A stretch of 64,000 bases of DNA from Rhodospirillaceae bacterium (GTDB taxonomy: Bacteria > Pseudomonadota > Alphaproteobacteria > MPNO01 > UBA2964): positions 186,001-250,000 of the forward strand of contig PBIN01000014.1 in assembly GCA_002720855.1 (NCBI GenBank), written 5' to 3'. Shown here piece by piece: positions 56,369-64,000 of the stretch (its first letter is position 1; each line of letters begins with the position of its first letter). Both the position numbers and the translations under genes were made by a program. Under the pieces are notes generated by a model that saw nothing but the letters and a program-made list of their open reading frames with translations, was not told where the DNA came from and did no database searches.

Positions 56369-56764
56369 ATGAGTGAAAAGCCCGAAAATTCATCTTCCAG
56401 TGATAGCAGTAGCGAGTCGTCTTCATCCACGAAATCTACTGGTGAAGCCGGCAAATCCAGTAAGGAATCAGTGGGTGGTGCTGGCGCTGTTCATTACGGG
56501 TTTTTCAGCAATACCAAGACACCAGAATATCGCGACGGCTGGGATGCAATATGGTCAAAGAAGAATGAGCCTGTAAAACGTCGGGCTGCGAAATCGAGAG
56601 CGCCAAAGACCATCGAAATTCCTTTTGCTAAATTGCCCGCATCCGTACAGGAGGCGCTGGACGATGTGGCGCGCAAAGAGTTGAAGAAATCACGTATCAG
56701 CTATGACAATCGCCAAAAGAAGGGCGAAGTCAGCTGGCAAATCTCGTGTCAGGTTGGCCGCTAA
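56369..56764 (+). CDS. Small Ser-rich protein of unknown function
   Basis: A 131-residue protein. The first 45 residues are Ser/Glu/Lys low complexity and probably disordered. The remainder has a conserved look: VHYGFFSNTKTPEYRDGWDAIW, a basic stretch KRRAAKSRAPK, IPFAKLPASVQEALDDVARKEL and SWQISCQVGR at the end. I do not recognise a family or catalytic residues. AGGAG 11 bases upstream fixes the start at 56369 rather than the earlier open codon. It is convergent with the membrane polymerase gene. Confidence 0.75.
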   Translation: MSEKPENSSSSDSSSESSSSTKSTGEAGKSSKESVGGAGAVHYGFFSNTKTPEYRDGWDAIWSKKNEPVKRRAAKSRAPKTIEIPFAKLPASVQEALDDVARKELKKSRISYDNRQKKGEVSWQISCQVGR

Positions 56765-56765
56765 T

Positions 56766-58154
56766 CTATTTGTTTTTATGCGCACCAATGGTCAGCCCAA
56801 AGCGAAAATAGAGCCATAGGGCTAGTGTCAATTGTGCCATCGTCCCCGTCATAAGTGTAAAGTTCGAAGCTGGATAGACTAGGGGAAATATTATAGCCGC
56901 GCCGACAACGAATTCGAGCGGCGTCATGGTTGACCTGTTGAAAATCGCCGATAGCAGAGCCAAGAACGCGCCGACGATCGTCATGCCGACAAGCACACCT
57001 GCGCGCCCGAAATTGGCGTACATTTCCACAACCCAGGGAATATTGATGGATGTTATCGTGTCTCTCGGCGAAATTAGTTCGTAACGGTGGGCGAATGCTT
57101 GTCCCCAGCGTTCTTTGGGTTTATTGGGCCAGACTACTCTGGGGACAAGATTGGTGAGGATGGTGCCATAAGTCTCCCCACTCCAGTATGGAATAGCATA
57201 TGGCGTTCGATCGACGACCTTTGTCATTAAAACGTGGCCGGAAAGTCTGTGAATTAATGGCTCCAGCGCTGTTACCTTAAAGAAGTCCTCTTCTCTTGTC
57301 CAAGCTTCGTGTGTCGCGGAGCTGAAGGCTTTAACACGCTGTATGACATCCAATTGTTCACTCTGATTATCCCAGACGAATGCTCTATAACCCGCGACTC
57401 CCGGATATATTGTAATCACGATTAAGGCTGGAGCGAGGCCAACGACCCAAAATTTTCTAAATCCTGTGTAGAATAAAATTACGGCGAGGAAGGCACACAG
57501 TAAGACGCCGCCAGTGAGTAGTCCGGAAAGAAATCCCAGAAGAATTATAATCGGTAATATTATTGCGAGGCTCAAAATCGATTCATACTTTGACAGCAAC
57601 CTCTTTCGCCATAGAACGATCATCATCGCGATTGCGAGCGGCCCGGCAGGCTGAATAAACTGGTTTACGGAGGAAATCTTCCTGAGCTCGGGGAACAAAT
57701 ACCACCCAAGAAAAACGACAATCAACATCCATAACAATATCCTCAGCCGAGTGGGGTCGTATGACTTGGGCAGCCGAATGTGGATACGTTTCTCGCTCAA
57801 AATCTTATCAACAGAGAAATAAGCCAATATCATCAACATAATCCCCAGCAATACGATTACTTGGGCTTCTATACTGAGGGCAGCAATTTGCCGGCCATAC
57901 ATCGGCAAAGGCCGGGGCGTCGGAAAAAAGAAAACGGAGATCGCAAAAAATACCGCATAATAACCACAGCTCAGCTGCAGGAACGGCATTGGCGACCGAT
58001 CTGAAGATTGCAAATAGGTAACGGTGGGCAGTAAGCAGACCCATAATGTTGCTAATGCAAGGGTTGCATTCGTCACACTAACTGCAGGACTGCGGAAAGC
58101 CCAAAGCCCGACGCTAACGATGATAGTAATGAAGATGAGAAGTCTGCGGGACAT
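56766..58154 (-). CDS. Wzy-like O-antigen/polysaccharide polymerase family membrane protein
   Basis: A 462-residue, highly hydrophobic protein with about 11 or 12 membrane helices. A large external loop (about 255-370) contains YRAFVWDNQSEQLDVIQR and TYGTILTNLVPRVVWPNKP. That loop and the WPNKP ending are typical of oligosaccharide repeat-unit polymerases. It would polymerise lipid-linked repeat units at the periplasmic face. Unusually, no glycosyltransferase, flippase or sugar-nucleotide genes flank it. Composition looks somewhat AT-richer than its neighbours. Confidence 0.7.
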   Translation of the reverse strand: MSRRLLIFITIIVSVGLWAFRSPAVSVTNATLALATLWVCLLPTVTYLQSSDRSPMPFLQLSCGYYAVFFAISVFFFPTPRPLPMYGRQIAALSIEAQVIVLLGIMLMILAYFSVDKILSEKRIHIRLPKSYDPTRLRILLWMLIVVFLGWYLFPELRKISSVNQFIQPAGPLAIAMMIVLWRKRLLSKYESILSLAIILPIIILLGFLSGLLTGGVLLCAFLAVILFYTGFRKFWVVGLAPALIVITIYPGVAGYRAFVWDNQSEQLDVIQRVKAFSSATHEAWTREEDFFKVTALEPLIHRLSGHVLMTKVVDRTPYAIPYWSGETYGTILTNLVPRVVWPNKPKERWGQAFAHRYELISPRDTITSINIPWVVEMYANFGRAGVLVGMTIVGAFLALLSAIFNRSTMTPLEFVVGAAIIFPLVYPASNFTLMTGTMAQLTLALWLYFRFGLTIGAHKNK

Positions 58155-58175
58155 TATATTTGCGGGCTTACCGGC

Positions 58176-59522
58176 CTAACGGCTGGTAACACGGGTTTTT
58201 GAAGGGCTCTTTCTTGCCGCGAGCCTGCCCTCAAGCCTTTCGCGCATTTTCGCAAACCGTCTAAGTTCTTGGCCCTTTAATTTGCGACCGGAAGGGAGCC
58301 TAAGCTTGAGAGGGTTTATCTGCCGACCATTTACCAGGATTTCGTAGTGTAGGTGCGGTCCAGTTGAGCGACCGGTCGATCCGACATATCCAATAACCTG
58401 TCCCTGTGTGACGCGTCGTCCCCGGCGAATGCCCCGCTTGAAGCCCCTCAAATGCGCGTAGGCGGTTGCATATCGGCCATTGTGGCGAATGCGAATGTAC
58501 TTTCCGTAGGCCCCTTTGCGACCGGCATAGGTAACTACACCGTTGCCTGCCGCATAAATTGGCGTGCCACGCGGTGCAGCAAAATCGATGCCACGATGCA
58601 TTTTGGTATAGCCCAGAATTGGGTGGCGGCGTTTTCCATATCTCGAGGATAGTCGTGCGCCATTAATAGGCGTTTTCATCAATGCCTTTTGGGCACTTCG
58701 TCCGCGTTCGTCAAAATATTCAACGCCATGGCGTTTCGATTCATAGCGGAAAAGTCGCATCGATTTGCCGCTCAGAACCAGTTCGGCATAAAGAATGTTC
58801 CCCCACCGGGCAAAATCACCATTTTTCTGATGCAGGCGCTCAACCATCACATCGAATTTGTCATTTTTTTGAATGTCACGCTGAAAATCGACATCCCAGC
58901 TATAGAGACGTATTAGGTCGACCAGTGTCGATGCGGGAAGCCCGGCTTTAGTTGCAGCAACGTATAAGCTCGACTGTATTGATCCTGAAACTCTGACGTC
59001 CTGTCGATCCAGAAGACGTTTAATTTTCTCGACCGAAAAACGGTCTTGCGCAGTCCTGCTGACCTTGATCGTTTCTTCGACGCTGGGGTTAAAGCTAAAG
59101 CCAATGAAAGGACCGGTTTTTACGCCCCAACTTTTCGGTTTCAGAGTAACGGTGATTTCCTGACCGCGTTTTAATCGCCGCGGATGGAAGGTTTTTCGCA
59201 TCGAGCGAATAGCAGAATGCGCTGTCGCTCGATCCGTCCCAGCCTTGACGAGTAATTTCATAAAAGTATCGCCGGGTCCCGCTTTGACCGTCCTGATAAT
59301 CGCTGGCGGCGATGGCGGCGGTTCAAAAACCGGTGCTGGTCCGAATACGGCAGACGCCGGTAATACGATCTTTTTTTCCTGGTGAGATTTTTCTGCGGCA
59401 GAGGTTTTAGTGACTTGTGTGTTATTGAGATAAGTCGTTAGGCCAACGCCGAACATTACGGCTATCGCAATTACGCCGACGATTTGGACAGCAATAGATT
59501 TGTGACGTTTTAGAAAATTCAA
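58176..59522 (-). CDS. M23 family metallopeptidase (LytM-type)
   Basis: A 448-residue envelope protein. An N-terminal membrane anchor (about 9-30, after KRHK) precedes a LysM/OapA-like region (VKAGPGDTFMKLLVKAG), a central domain as in Csd3/MepM, and a C-terminal LytM domain (about 300-400). Zinc ligands are in HRGIDFAAP (His, Asp) and the HLHYE motif (His), with YAHL the further conserved His. All are intact, so it probably cuts peptidoglycan crosslinks during growth. The start is a TTG with no good ribosome site. The C-terminal 50 residues are very basic. Confidence 0.88.
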   Translation of the reverse strand: MNFLKRHKSIAVQIVGVIAIAVMFGVGLTTYLNNTQVTKTSAAEKSHQEKKIVLPASAVFGPAPVFEPPPSPPAIIRTVKAGPGDTFMKLLVKAGTDRATAHSAIRSMRKTFHPRRLKRGQEITVTLKPKSWGVKTGPFIGFSFNPSVEETIKVSRTAQDRFSVEKIKRLLDRQDVRVSGSIQSSLYVAATKAGLPASTLVDLIRLYSWDVDFQRDIQKNDKFDVMVERLHQKNGDFARWGNILYAELVLSGKSMRLFRYESKRHGVEYFDERGRSAQKALMKTPINGARLSSRYGKRRHPILGYTKMHRGIDFAAPRGTPIYAAGNGVVTYAGRKGAYGKYIRIRHNGRYATAYAHLRGFKRGIRRGRRVTQGQVIGYVGSTGRSTGPHLHYEILVNGRQINPLKLRLPSGRKLKGQELRRFAKMRERLEGRLAARKSPSKTRVTSR

Positions 59523-59786
59523 TCCCGGATACTCTACCCACTCTCGCCGTCAATTTTTATCGGCGCCGCTCCCCACGCAACCAATCAAGGTTAACGCGCC
59601 AAACAAGATGCGGGATCATGAGTCCGTTGTCAAGAAATGCCTTTAATTTAAGAGAGTTAGGGTGACTTTCTGACAATGGCGGCTAGCTTAATAGCCAACG
59701 AAAGAATCTTAGCCCTCAGGTTGACCTGCCGGGCGATCGGTAATTTACTGTCGGCACAACGAAAACTTCCAGACAAGCGGGGAGCC

Positions 59787-61865
59787 GTGTTTCATTCAGC
59801 CGAGCCATTTTTTCGGCCTAAGAAGGTCGCCATCGTCGGGGCGTCCGAATCGGGCGGCGGCGGATGGCCGCGCGCAATCTACCAGAACCTCGAATTCGCA
59901 GAATTTCCCGCCGATGTTTATCTCATCAATCCAAGGCGTGATGAGTTATGGGGCCGAAAGGTATATCCGGATTTTGCTTCATTGCCGGAACCTATTGACC
60001 TTGCTCTGACGATTATTCCGGCGGAGTTCATTCCAGATGTTCTCAAAGACGGCGCAGAAAACGGACTAAAATCCGCTTTAATTTATGCCGCGCGTTTCGG
60101 CGAGGGCGGTGACGATGTCGGTGCGAGGCGGGCAGATCAAATACGCACGCTTTGTGACGACACAGGCCTCGTCGTTTGTGGCCCGAATTGCATGGGGGCG
60201 ATGTCGTTTCACACCAACATGCTGTTTTACCCTGCAACACGAATTCGGGGAATGCCGCTTGGTTCAACCGGCGTTGTCTTTCAATCTGGCGGGACATTTA
60301 TGTTTTGGCTGCAGCGTGCCGCAGAGCGAGGCCTCGGGTTCTCTTACGCGGTTTCCAGCGGCAACGAACTTAATCTGGACCTCGCGGATTATATAAATTT
60401 TCTTGTTGAAGATGATGATACGCAGATGATCGCCTGCATGGTTGAGGGGATTCGGCGGCCCGAAGCTTTTATGGAGGCGGCGCGCAAGGCACTCGAGGCC
60501 AAAAAACCCATCGTAATGATCAAGGTTGGGCGTAGCGATGCCGGTAAGGAAGCCGCCCAAAGTCACACAGGTGCACTTGCAAGTGATGACACAGTGCTTC
60601 AAGCGGTGTGCCGCAAGTACGGTGTAATTCGCTGCTACTCGCTGGATGAAATGATCGAAACCTGTCTTGTGCTCGATCAGCGCCGGTGGCCGATGGGTAA
60701 AAATATAGGCATGGCTGGCTTTTCCGGCGGTGGCAAAGGTTTATTTCTCGATTACGCCGCTGATGAAGGGGCGTCAATGGGCCGTCTTTCGGATGAGACT
60801 GTTGCTCTAATTGATCCGATTATTGATCCCGGGCTCAGCGGGCAGAATCCTATCGATTGCGGTGCTGGCATCGCCTACCGTCAGCAGGATTTCTCTGTCG
60901 TTTGCAACCATATGGCAGCAGATGATGGCGTCGACATTGTTGCCATGCAGGGTCAATTGCCCACTTCAGCAGACGACCCGACTGATCCCACTATTTTCTC
61001 CAACGTGTTTGATGCCACGGACAAACCCGTTATCGCCTATGTTCGTGTATCTCAGAATGTAAGCCCGGCAGGTCTCGAATTTCAGAAAGCGACCAAAGTG
61101 CCGTTTGTACAGGGTTTGTCGCAAGCCGTACGGGCAATCCTGGGGTTAGTGCGATATAGCGACGCCATGAATAAGGGCGTCACACCATTGCCGGACGCTA
61201 CCGGCGACAAGGCCAATTTGGACGGTGAAGCCTTTGATGCGCTGCTTTCTGAAAAAGGTTTGACGCCACCCGCGAGCGGTTTCGGTGCGACACCAACCGA
61301 AGCGGCAAATCAAGCGGCGAAATTGGGGTTTCCTGTAGTTTTGAAAATCCTTTCACCGCAGGCAAGTCACAAGACTGAAGTCGGAGGGGTAGCACTCAAC
61401 CTTGATGATGAGGCGGCAGTTATTGGTGCCGCTGAAGATATGGCGTCCCGCCTAAAGGCAGCAGAGCCAAATGCGGAAATCGAAGGTTACCTCGTACAAG
61501 AGATGGTTTCGGGCACAGAAGTTATTCTTGGTATTCGGGAGGACCCGCAGTTCGGGCCCTTCATGGTCGTGGGGTTAGGCGGTATTTTGGTTGAGGCCGT
61601 GCGCGATGTTTCGTTCCGCATGCTTCCCGTGTCTGAGGACGATGCGAGAGAAATGCTCGACGAGTTGCGTGGCAAATCAATCCTCGGGGCGTTTCGGGGC
61701 GCTGCACCACGCGATGTTGACGCACTTGTAAAAGCGATCTGTGGTTTGTCTGATATATTTGCTCAATATCGGAACCACCTGGCTGATCTTGAAGTAAATC
61801 CAATCATTGTCGGTGCGGAAGGCGAGGGTGTACGCGCCGTCGATGTCCGCCCGGTCTGGCGCTAA
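59787..61865 (+). CDS. ADP-forming acyl-CoA synthetase (FerA-like)
   Basis: A 692-residue single-chain NDP-forming acid-CoA ligase. The CoA-binding domain (KKVAIVGASESGGGGWP) and succinyl-CoA-ligase-like domains precede the phospho-His motif SHTGALASDD. The C-terminal ATP-grasp domain has GFPVVLKILSPQASHKTEVGG, VQEMVSGTEVILGI and DLEVNPIIV. This type includes FerA, the feruloyl-CoA synthetase of Sphingobium SYK-6. GTG 59787 is preferred because the family starts near FFRPKKVAIVG; an ATG at 59676 would add 37 residues without homology. The acyl-CoA dehydrogenase starts 19 bases after the stop. Confidence 0.88.
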   Translation: MFHSAEPFFRPKKVAIVGASESGGGGWPRAIYQNLEFAEFPADVYLINPRRDELWGRKVYPDFASLPEPIDLALTIIPAEFIPDVLKDGAENGLKSALIYAARFGEGGDDVGARRADQIRTLCDDTGLVVCGPNCMGAMSFHTNMLFYPATRIRGMPLGSTGVVFQSGGTFMFWLQRAAERGLGFSYAVSSGNELNLDLADYINFLVEDDDTQMIACMVEGIRRPEAFMEAARKALEAKKPIVMIKVGRSDAGKEAAQSHTGALASDDTVLQAVCRKYGVIRCYSLDEMIETCLVLDQRRWPMGKNIGMAGFSGGGKGLFLDYAADEGASMGRLSDETVALIDPIIDPGLSGQNPIDCGAGIAYRQQDFSVVCNHMAADDGVDIVAMQGQLPTSADDPTDPTIFSNVFDATDKPVIAYVRVSQNVSPAGLEFQKATKVPFVQGLSQAVRAILGLVRYSDAMNKGVTPLPDATGDKANLDGEAFDALLSEKGLTPPASGFGATPTEAANQAAKLGFPVVLKILSPQASHKTEVGGVALNLDDEAAVIGAAEDMASRLKAAEPNAEIEGYLVQEMVSGTEVILGIREDPQFGPFMVVGLGGILVEAVRDVSFRMLPVSEDDAREMLDELRGKSILGAFRGAAPRDVDALVKAICGLSDIFAQYRNHLADLEVNPIIVGAEGEGVRAVDVRPVWR

Positions 61866-61884
61866 GGCGTCTCGGAGAAACACA

Positions 61885-63042
61885 ATGGAATATGAACTGC
61901 CTGAAGAACTTCGCATGCTCAAAGAGACTCTGCGACGATTTGTCGATCGCGAGATTATTCCGATTGAGCGCGAGGCCTATGAGGGGCATCAGCTAAAACC
62001 TGATGTTCGGGCGAGTCTCGAAGAAAAGGTCAAAGAACTCGGTTTATGGATGTTCGATGTGCCTGAAGAGTACGGTGGCATGGGCATGAACCTGTTAGCG
62101 CGATGTGTCGTGTGGGAAGAAATGGGCCGCACCATTGCCATTCCGACCCGTGGCGGACATATCTTTGGGCCCGCTGTAAGCCCGATCCTTTATTTTCTGA
62201 ATGATGAACAAAAAGAAAAATATCTCTTTCCCGTTTTAAAGGGCGAAAAAAATTGCACCTTTGCGCAATCAGAACCGGATGCTGGTGGCGATCCCGGTGG
62301 AATGCGCACAACCGCGGTTCGCGATGGTGACCATTACGTCATCAACGGCTACAAGCGATATATTACAGGTGCCGACAAAGCAGATTTCTTGCAACTTCAG
62401 GCGGCCACCGATCGTACGAAAGGGTCACGTGGCGGCATCTCGACGTTCCTGGTTGACGTCGATACACCAGGTGTCGAGCTGGTTCGTTATCAACAGATGA
62501 TGATGGATGACCGGCCGTGGGAAATTGCTCTCGAGGATGTTCGGGTTCCTGTTGAAAACATGGTCGGTGCTGAGGGTGAGGGTTTCAAATTTGGCCAGAC
62601 CTGGATCACCGCAGGTCGGATACGGCATGCCGCGCGCGGCATCGGCGTCGCCGAACGCTGTATGGAATTAACAGGCGCCTACACCAACCAGCGCGAAACC
62701 TTTGGAAAGAAACTTTCCGCACGCCAAGCCGTTCAGTTCGGTATGGTCGATAGCTGGATGGATACCAAAATGCTGCGCCTCTTCGTTCATAATGTTGCCG
62801 CCAAAGCGGACGCGGGCGAAGACATCCGATATGAGTCCTACATGGCCAAGGTTAAGGGTGACGAGCACGCCTTTAGGGTTTGTGATTTGGCAATGCAGTA
62901 TCACGGCGGCATGGGGCTGACGACTGACCTTCCAATCGAGAAGTTGTGGCGGGATAGTCGGTCGATGGTTATTACCGAAGGACCTCCCGAAATTCTGCGT
63001 ATGGTTATTGCGCGGGCGTTTTATCGCGAGTATGGCGATTAG
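61885..63042 (+). CDS. Acyl-CoA dehydrogenase
   Basis: A 385-residue FAD enzyme introducing a 2,3 double bond into an acyl-CoA. FAD/substrate signatures are CTFAQSEPDAGGDPGGMRT and the GGISTFLVD strand. The C-terminal domain has RQAVQFGMVDSWMDTKML and QYHGGMGLTTDLPIEKLWRD, and the probable catalytic Glu is in ITEGPPEILRMV. The ATG at 61885 follows CGGAGAAA; the frame is open upstream but overlaps the ligase gene. Between a CoA ligase and a hydroxycinnamoyl-CoA lyase-like gene it may desaturate an aryl-propionyl-CoA. The electron acceptor is not encoded here. Confidence 0.92.
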   Translation: MEYELPEELRMLKETLRRFVDREIIPIEREAYEGHQLKPDVRASLEEKVKELGLWMFDVPEEYGGMGMNLLARCVVWEEMGRTIAIPTRGGHIFGPAVSPILYFLNDEQKEKYLFPVLKGEKNCTFAQSEPDAGGDPGGMRTTAVRDGDHYVINGYKRYITGADKADFLQLQAATDRTKGSRGGISTFLVDVDTPGVELVRYQQMMMDDRPWEIALEDVRVPVENMVGAEGEGFKFGQTWITAGRIRHAARGIGVAERCMELTGAYTNQRETFGKKLSARQAVQFGMVDSWMDTKMLRLFVHNVAAKADAGEDIRYESYMAKVKGDEHAFRVCDLAMQYHGGMGLTTDLPIEKLWRDSRSMVITEGPPEILRMVIARAFYREYGD

Positions 63043-63090
63043 AATATTTATCTGAACTATTCTTTCAATCTGAACTCTAGGAGACAGTTA

Positions 63091-64000
63091 ATGGCTGCGA
63101 AGAAGATGAAGTGTGTAAAAGTAGAGAAGAAGGGCGGTATTGCTTGGGTCTGGCTGAACAGGCCCGAAAAACGGAATGCGATGAGCCCGCAACTCCATTA
63201 TGAGATGGATGAAACGCTGAAGGTTCTGGAAACCGATCCGGCCACGCGTGTCGTTGTGATCGCGGGTGCGGGCGGATATTTCAGCGCCGGTCAGGACCTG
63301 AAGGAATTCTTTCGTGCTAATGAAAACAACCCTGCGGGCCGCAAGGCGGCAGCTGAAGCAGCGAACCGCTGGCGTTGGGAACGGCTTTACAAATACGACA
63401 AACCAACCATAGCGATGATCGAGGGTTACTGCGTTGGTGGTGCCTTTATGCAGCTATGTGCGGTTGATTTTGCTATTACCGCAGACGACACCGTATTTTC
63501 GCTGTCTGAAGTGAACTGGGGCATCCTGCCGGGCGCTTTGGTCTCCAAGGTCGTTTCCGACACGATTATGCCTCGCAAAGCTCTTTACTATTGCTGCCTT
63601 GGCGAGCCATTCGACGGTGTTGAAGCCGAGAAGATCGGTTTCGTCAATTTCTCGGTTCCGAAAGAAGAGCTCGTTGATAAAACGATTGAGCTAGCGCAGA
63701 AGCTCATGGCGAAAAGCCCTGCGGTGCTCCGTGCAACCAAGCATGCGGTTCGGCAGGTTCGCACCATGGATTTCGATCAGTCTTACGACTACCTCGCGGC
63801 GAAAGGGCAGGCGATCAAGGTCGGCGACGAGCAGGATTCCTATAATACTGGACTGAGCCAATTCCTCGACAAGAAAAGCTATAAACCAACCTTTGAGCCA
63901 TTCGCTCTTAAGAAGGGTAAGAAGGCAGCAAAGAAAAAAGCGGCGAAGAAAACCGCAAAGAAGAAGGCAACAAAAAAGAAGGCTGGTAAGAAAACAGCTC
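63091..64000 (+). CDS. Enoyl-CoA hydratase/lyase, hydroxycinnamoyl-CoA hydratase-lyase-like, with Lys/Ala-rich tail (3' end cut)
   Basis: 303 codons are visible with no stop. The crotonase body (1-270) resembles p-hydroxycinnamoyl-CoA hydratase/lyase: LNRPEKRNAMSPQL, SAGQDLKEFF, KPTIAMIEGYCVGGAF, and SLSEVNWGILPGALVSK with Glu140 at the catalytic position. Such enzymes convert feruloyl- or coumaroyl-CoA to the aldehyde and acetyl-CoA. The residue after GGAF is Met where characterised lyases have Ser, so exact specificity is open. From residue 274 a tail of repeated KK/KKK with Ala and Thr (17 Lys in 30) begins and runs out of the window. ATG at 63091 with AGGAG 8 bases upstream. Confidence 0.88.
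   Translation, partial: MAAKKMKCVKVEKKGGIAWVWLNRPEKRNAMSPQLHYEMDETLKVLETDPATRVVVIAGAGGYFSAGQDLKEFFRANENNPAGRKAAAEAANRWRWERLYKYDKPTIAMIEGYCVGGAFMQLCAVDFAITADDTVFSLSEVNWGILPGALVSKVVSDTIMPRKALYYCCLGEPFDGVEAEKIGFVNFSVPKEELVDKTIELAQKLMAKSPAVLRATKHAVRQVRTMDFDQSYDYLAAKGQAIKVGDEQDSYNTGLSQFLDKKSYKPTFEPFALKKGKKAAKKKAAKKTAKKKATKKKAGKKTA

Overview
The window is ordinary bacterial chromosome, most likely from an alphaproteobacterium with Rhodospirillales-like gene orders. Reasons for the class-level call: a class I lysyl-tRNA synthetase, a COX15-type heme A synthase, DUF4167, DUF1178 and DUF2889 proteins, TipF-like and TipN-like polarity proteins, an EI-Ntr (PtsP) beside aspartate kinase and UbiG, and a groESL operon with both a CIRCE operator and an RpoH-like promoter. 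I would not commit to a genus. Coding density is high. No intergenic gap exceeds about 270 bases. I saw no insertion sequence, prophage, CRISPR array, rRNA or convincing tRNA, and no defence system.

Layout. 1-4.4 kb: the 3' end of a probable sodium:solute symporter, convergent ctaA, then the groES-groEL heat-shock operon with a strong terminator and a TerB-family gene. 4.5-9.7 kb: a DinG/XPD-type Fe-S helicase, divergent lysK, and a CheZ-like phosphatase. 9.7-12.5 kb (minus): a tight group sufE - S24/LexA-like repressor - two paralogous SAM methyltransferases. 12.7-19.6 kb (plus): pyrD, a TipF-like EAL protein, a HAD hydrolase and a 1080-residue TipN-like coiled-coil protein. This is a possible cell-pole/flagellar-placement neighbourhood. 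19.6-25.6 kb: an MFS transporter, rpmB, a J-domain protein, DUF2889, a CorC/CNNM-type protein, and aroK-aroB. 25.7-34.4 kb: a tiny membrane protein, a secreted helical-repeat protein, xerD, accA, secA (minus), argJ and mutT.

34.4-42.2 kb: a second MFS transporter, a BioC/NDUFAF5-like methyltransferase, a four-domain rhodanese protein, comF, grxC, a nitrilase-family amidase, a small methyltransferase, DUF1178 and ubiG. 42.4-52.5 kb (plus): lysC, ptsP, a RodZ-like protein, hisS, hemA, prfA, prmC and DUF4167. The last is preceded by a strikingly hairpin-rich spacer. 52.7-59.5 kb: clpB, a 3-hydroxyisobutyrate dehydrogenase-family oxidoreductase, a Ser-rich small protein, an isolated Wzy-like membrane polymerase and an M23 endopeptidase. 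59.8-64 kb: an ADP-forming acyl-CoA synthetase, an acyl-CoA dehydrogenase and a hydroxycinnamoyl-CoA hydratase/lyase-like crotonase with a lysine/alanine-rich tail that runs off the window. Together these look like a phenylpropanoid side-chain catabolic module.

Most genes are housekeeping: chaperones, translation, shikimate and arginine synthesis, heme, ubiquinone, Fe-S clusters and protein export. The parts most worth a second look are the TipF/TipN neighbourhood with a CtrA-like box, the structured spacer before DUF4167, the sufE-repressor-methyltransferase group, the pyrD active-site substitution, the four-rhodanese protein and the terminal CoA-ligase/dehydrogenase/lyase cluster. All functional statements are read from sequence motifs and family knowledge. 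No database search was run.
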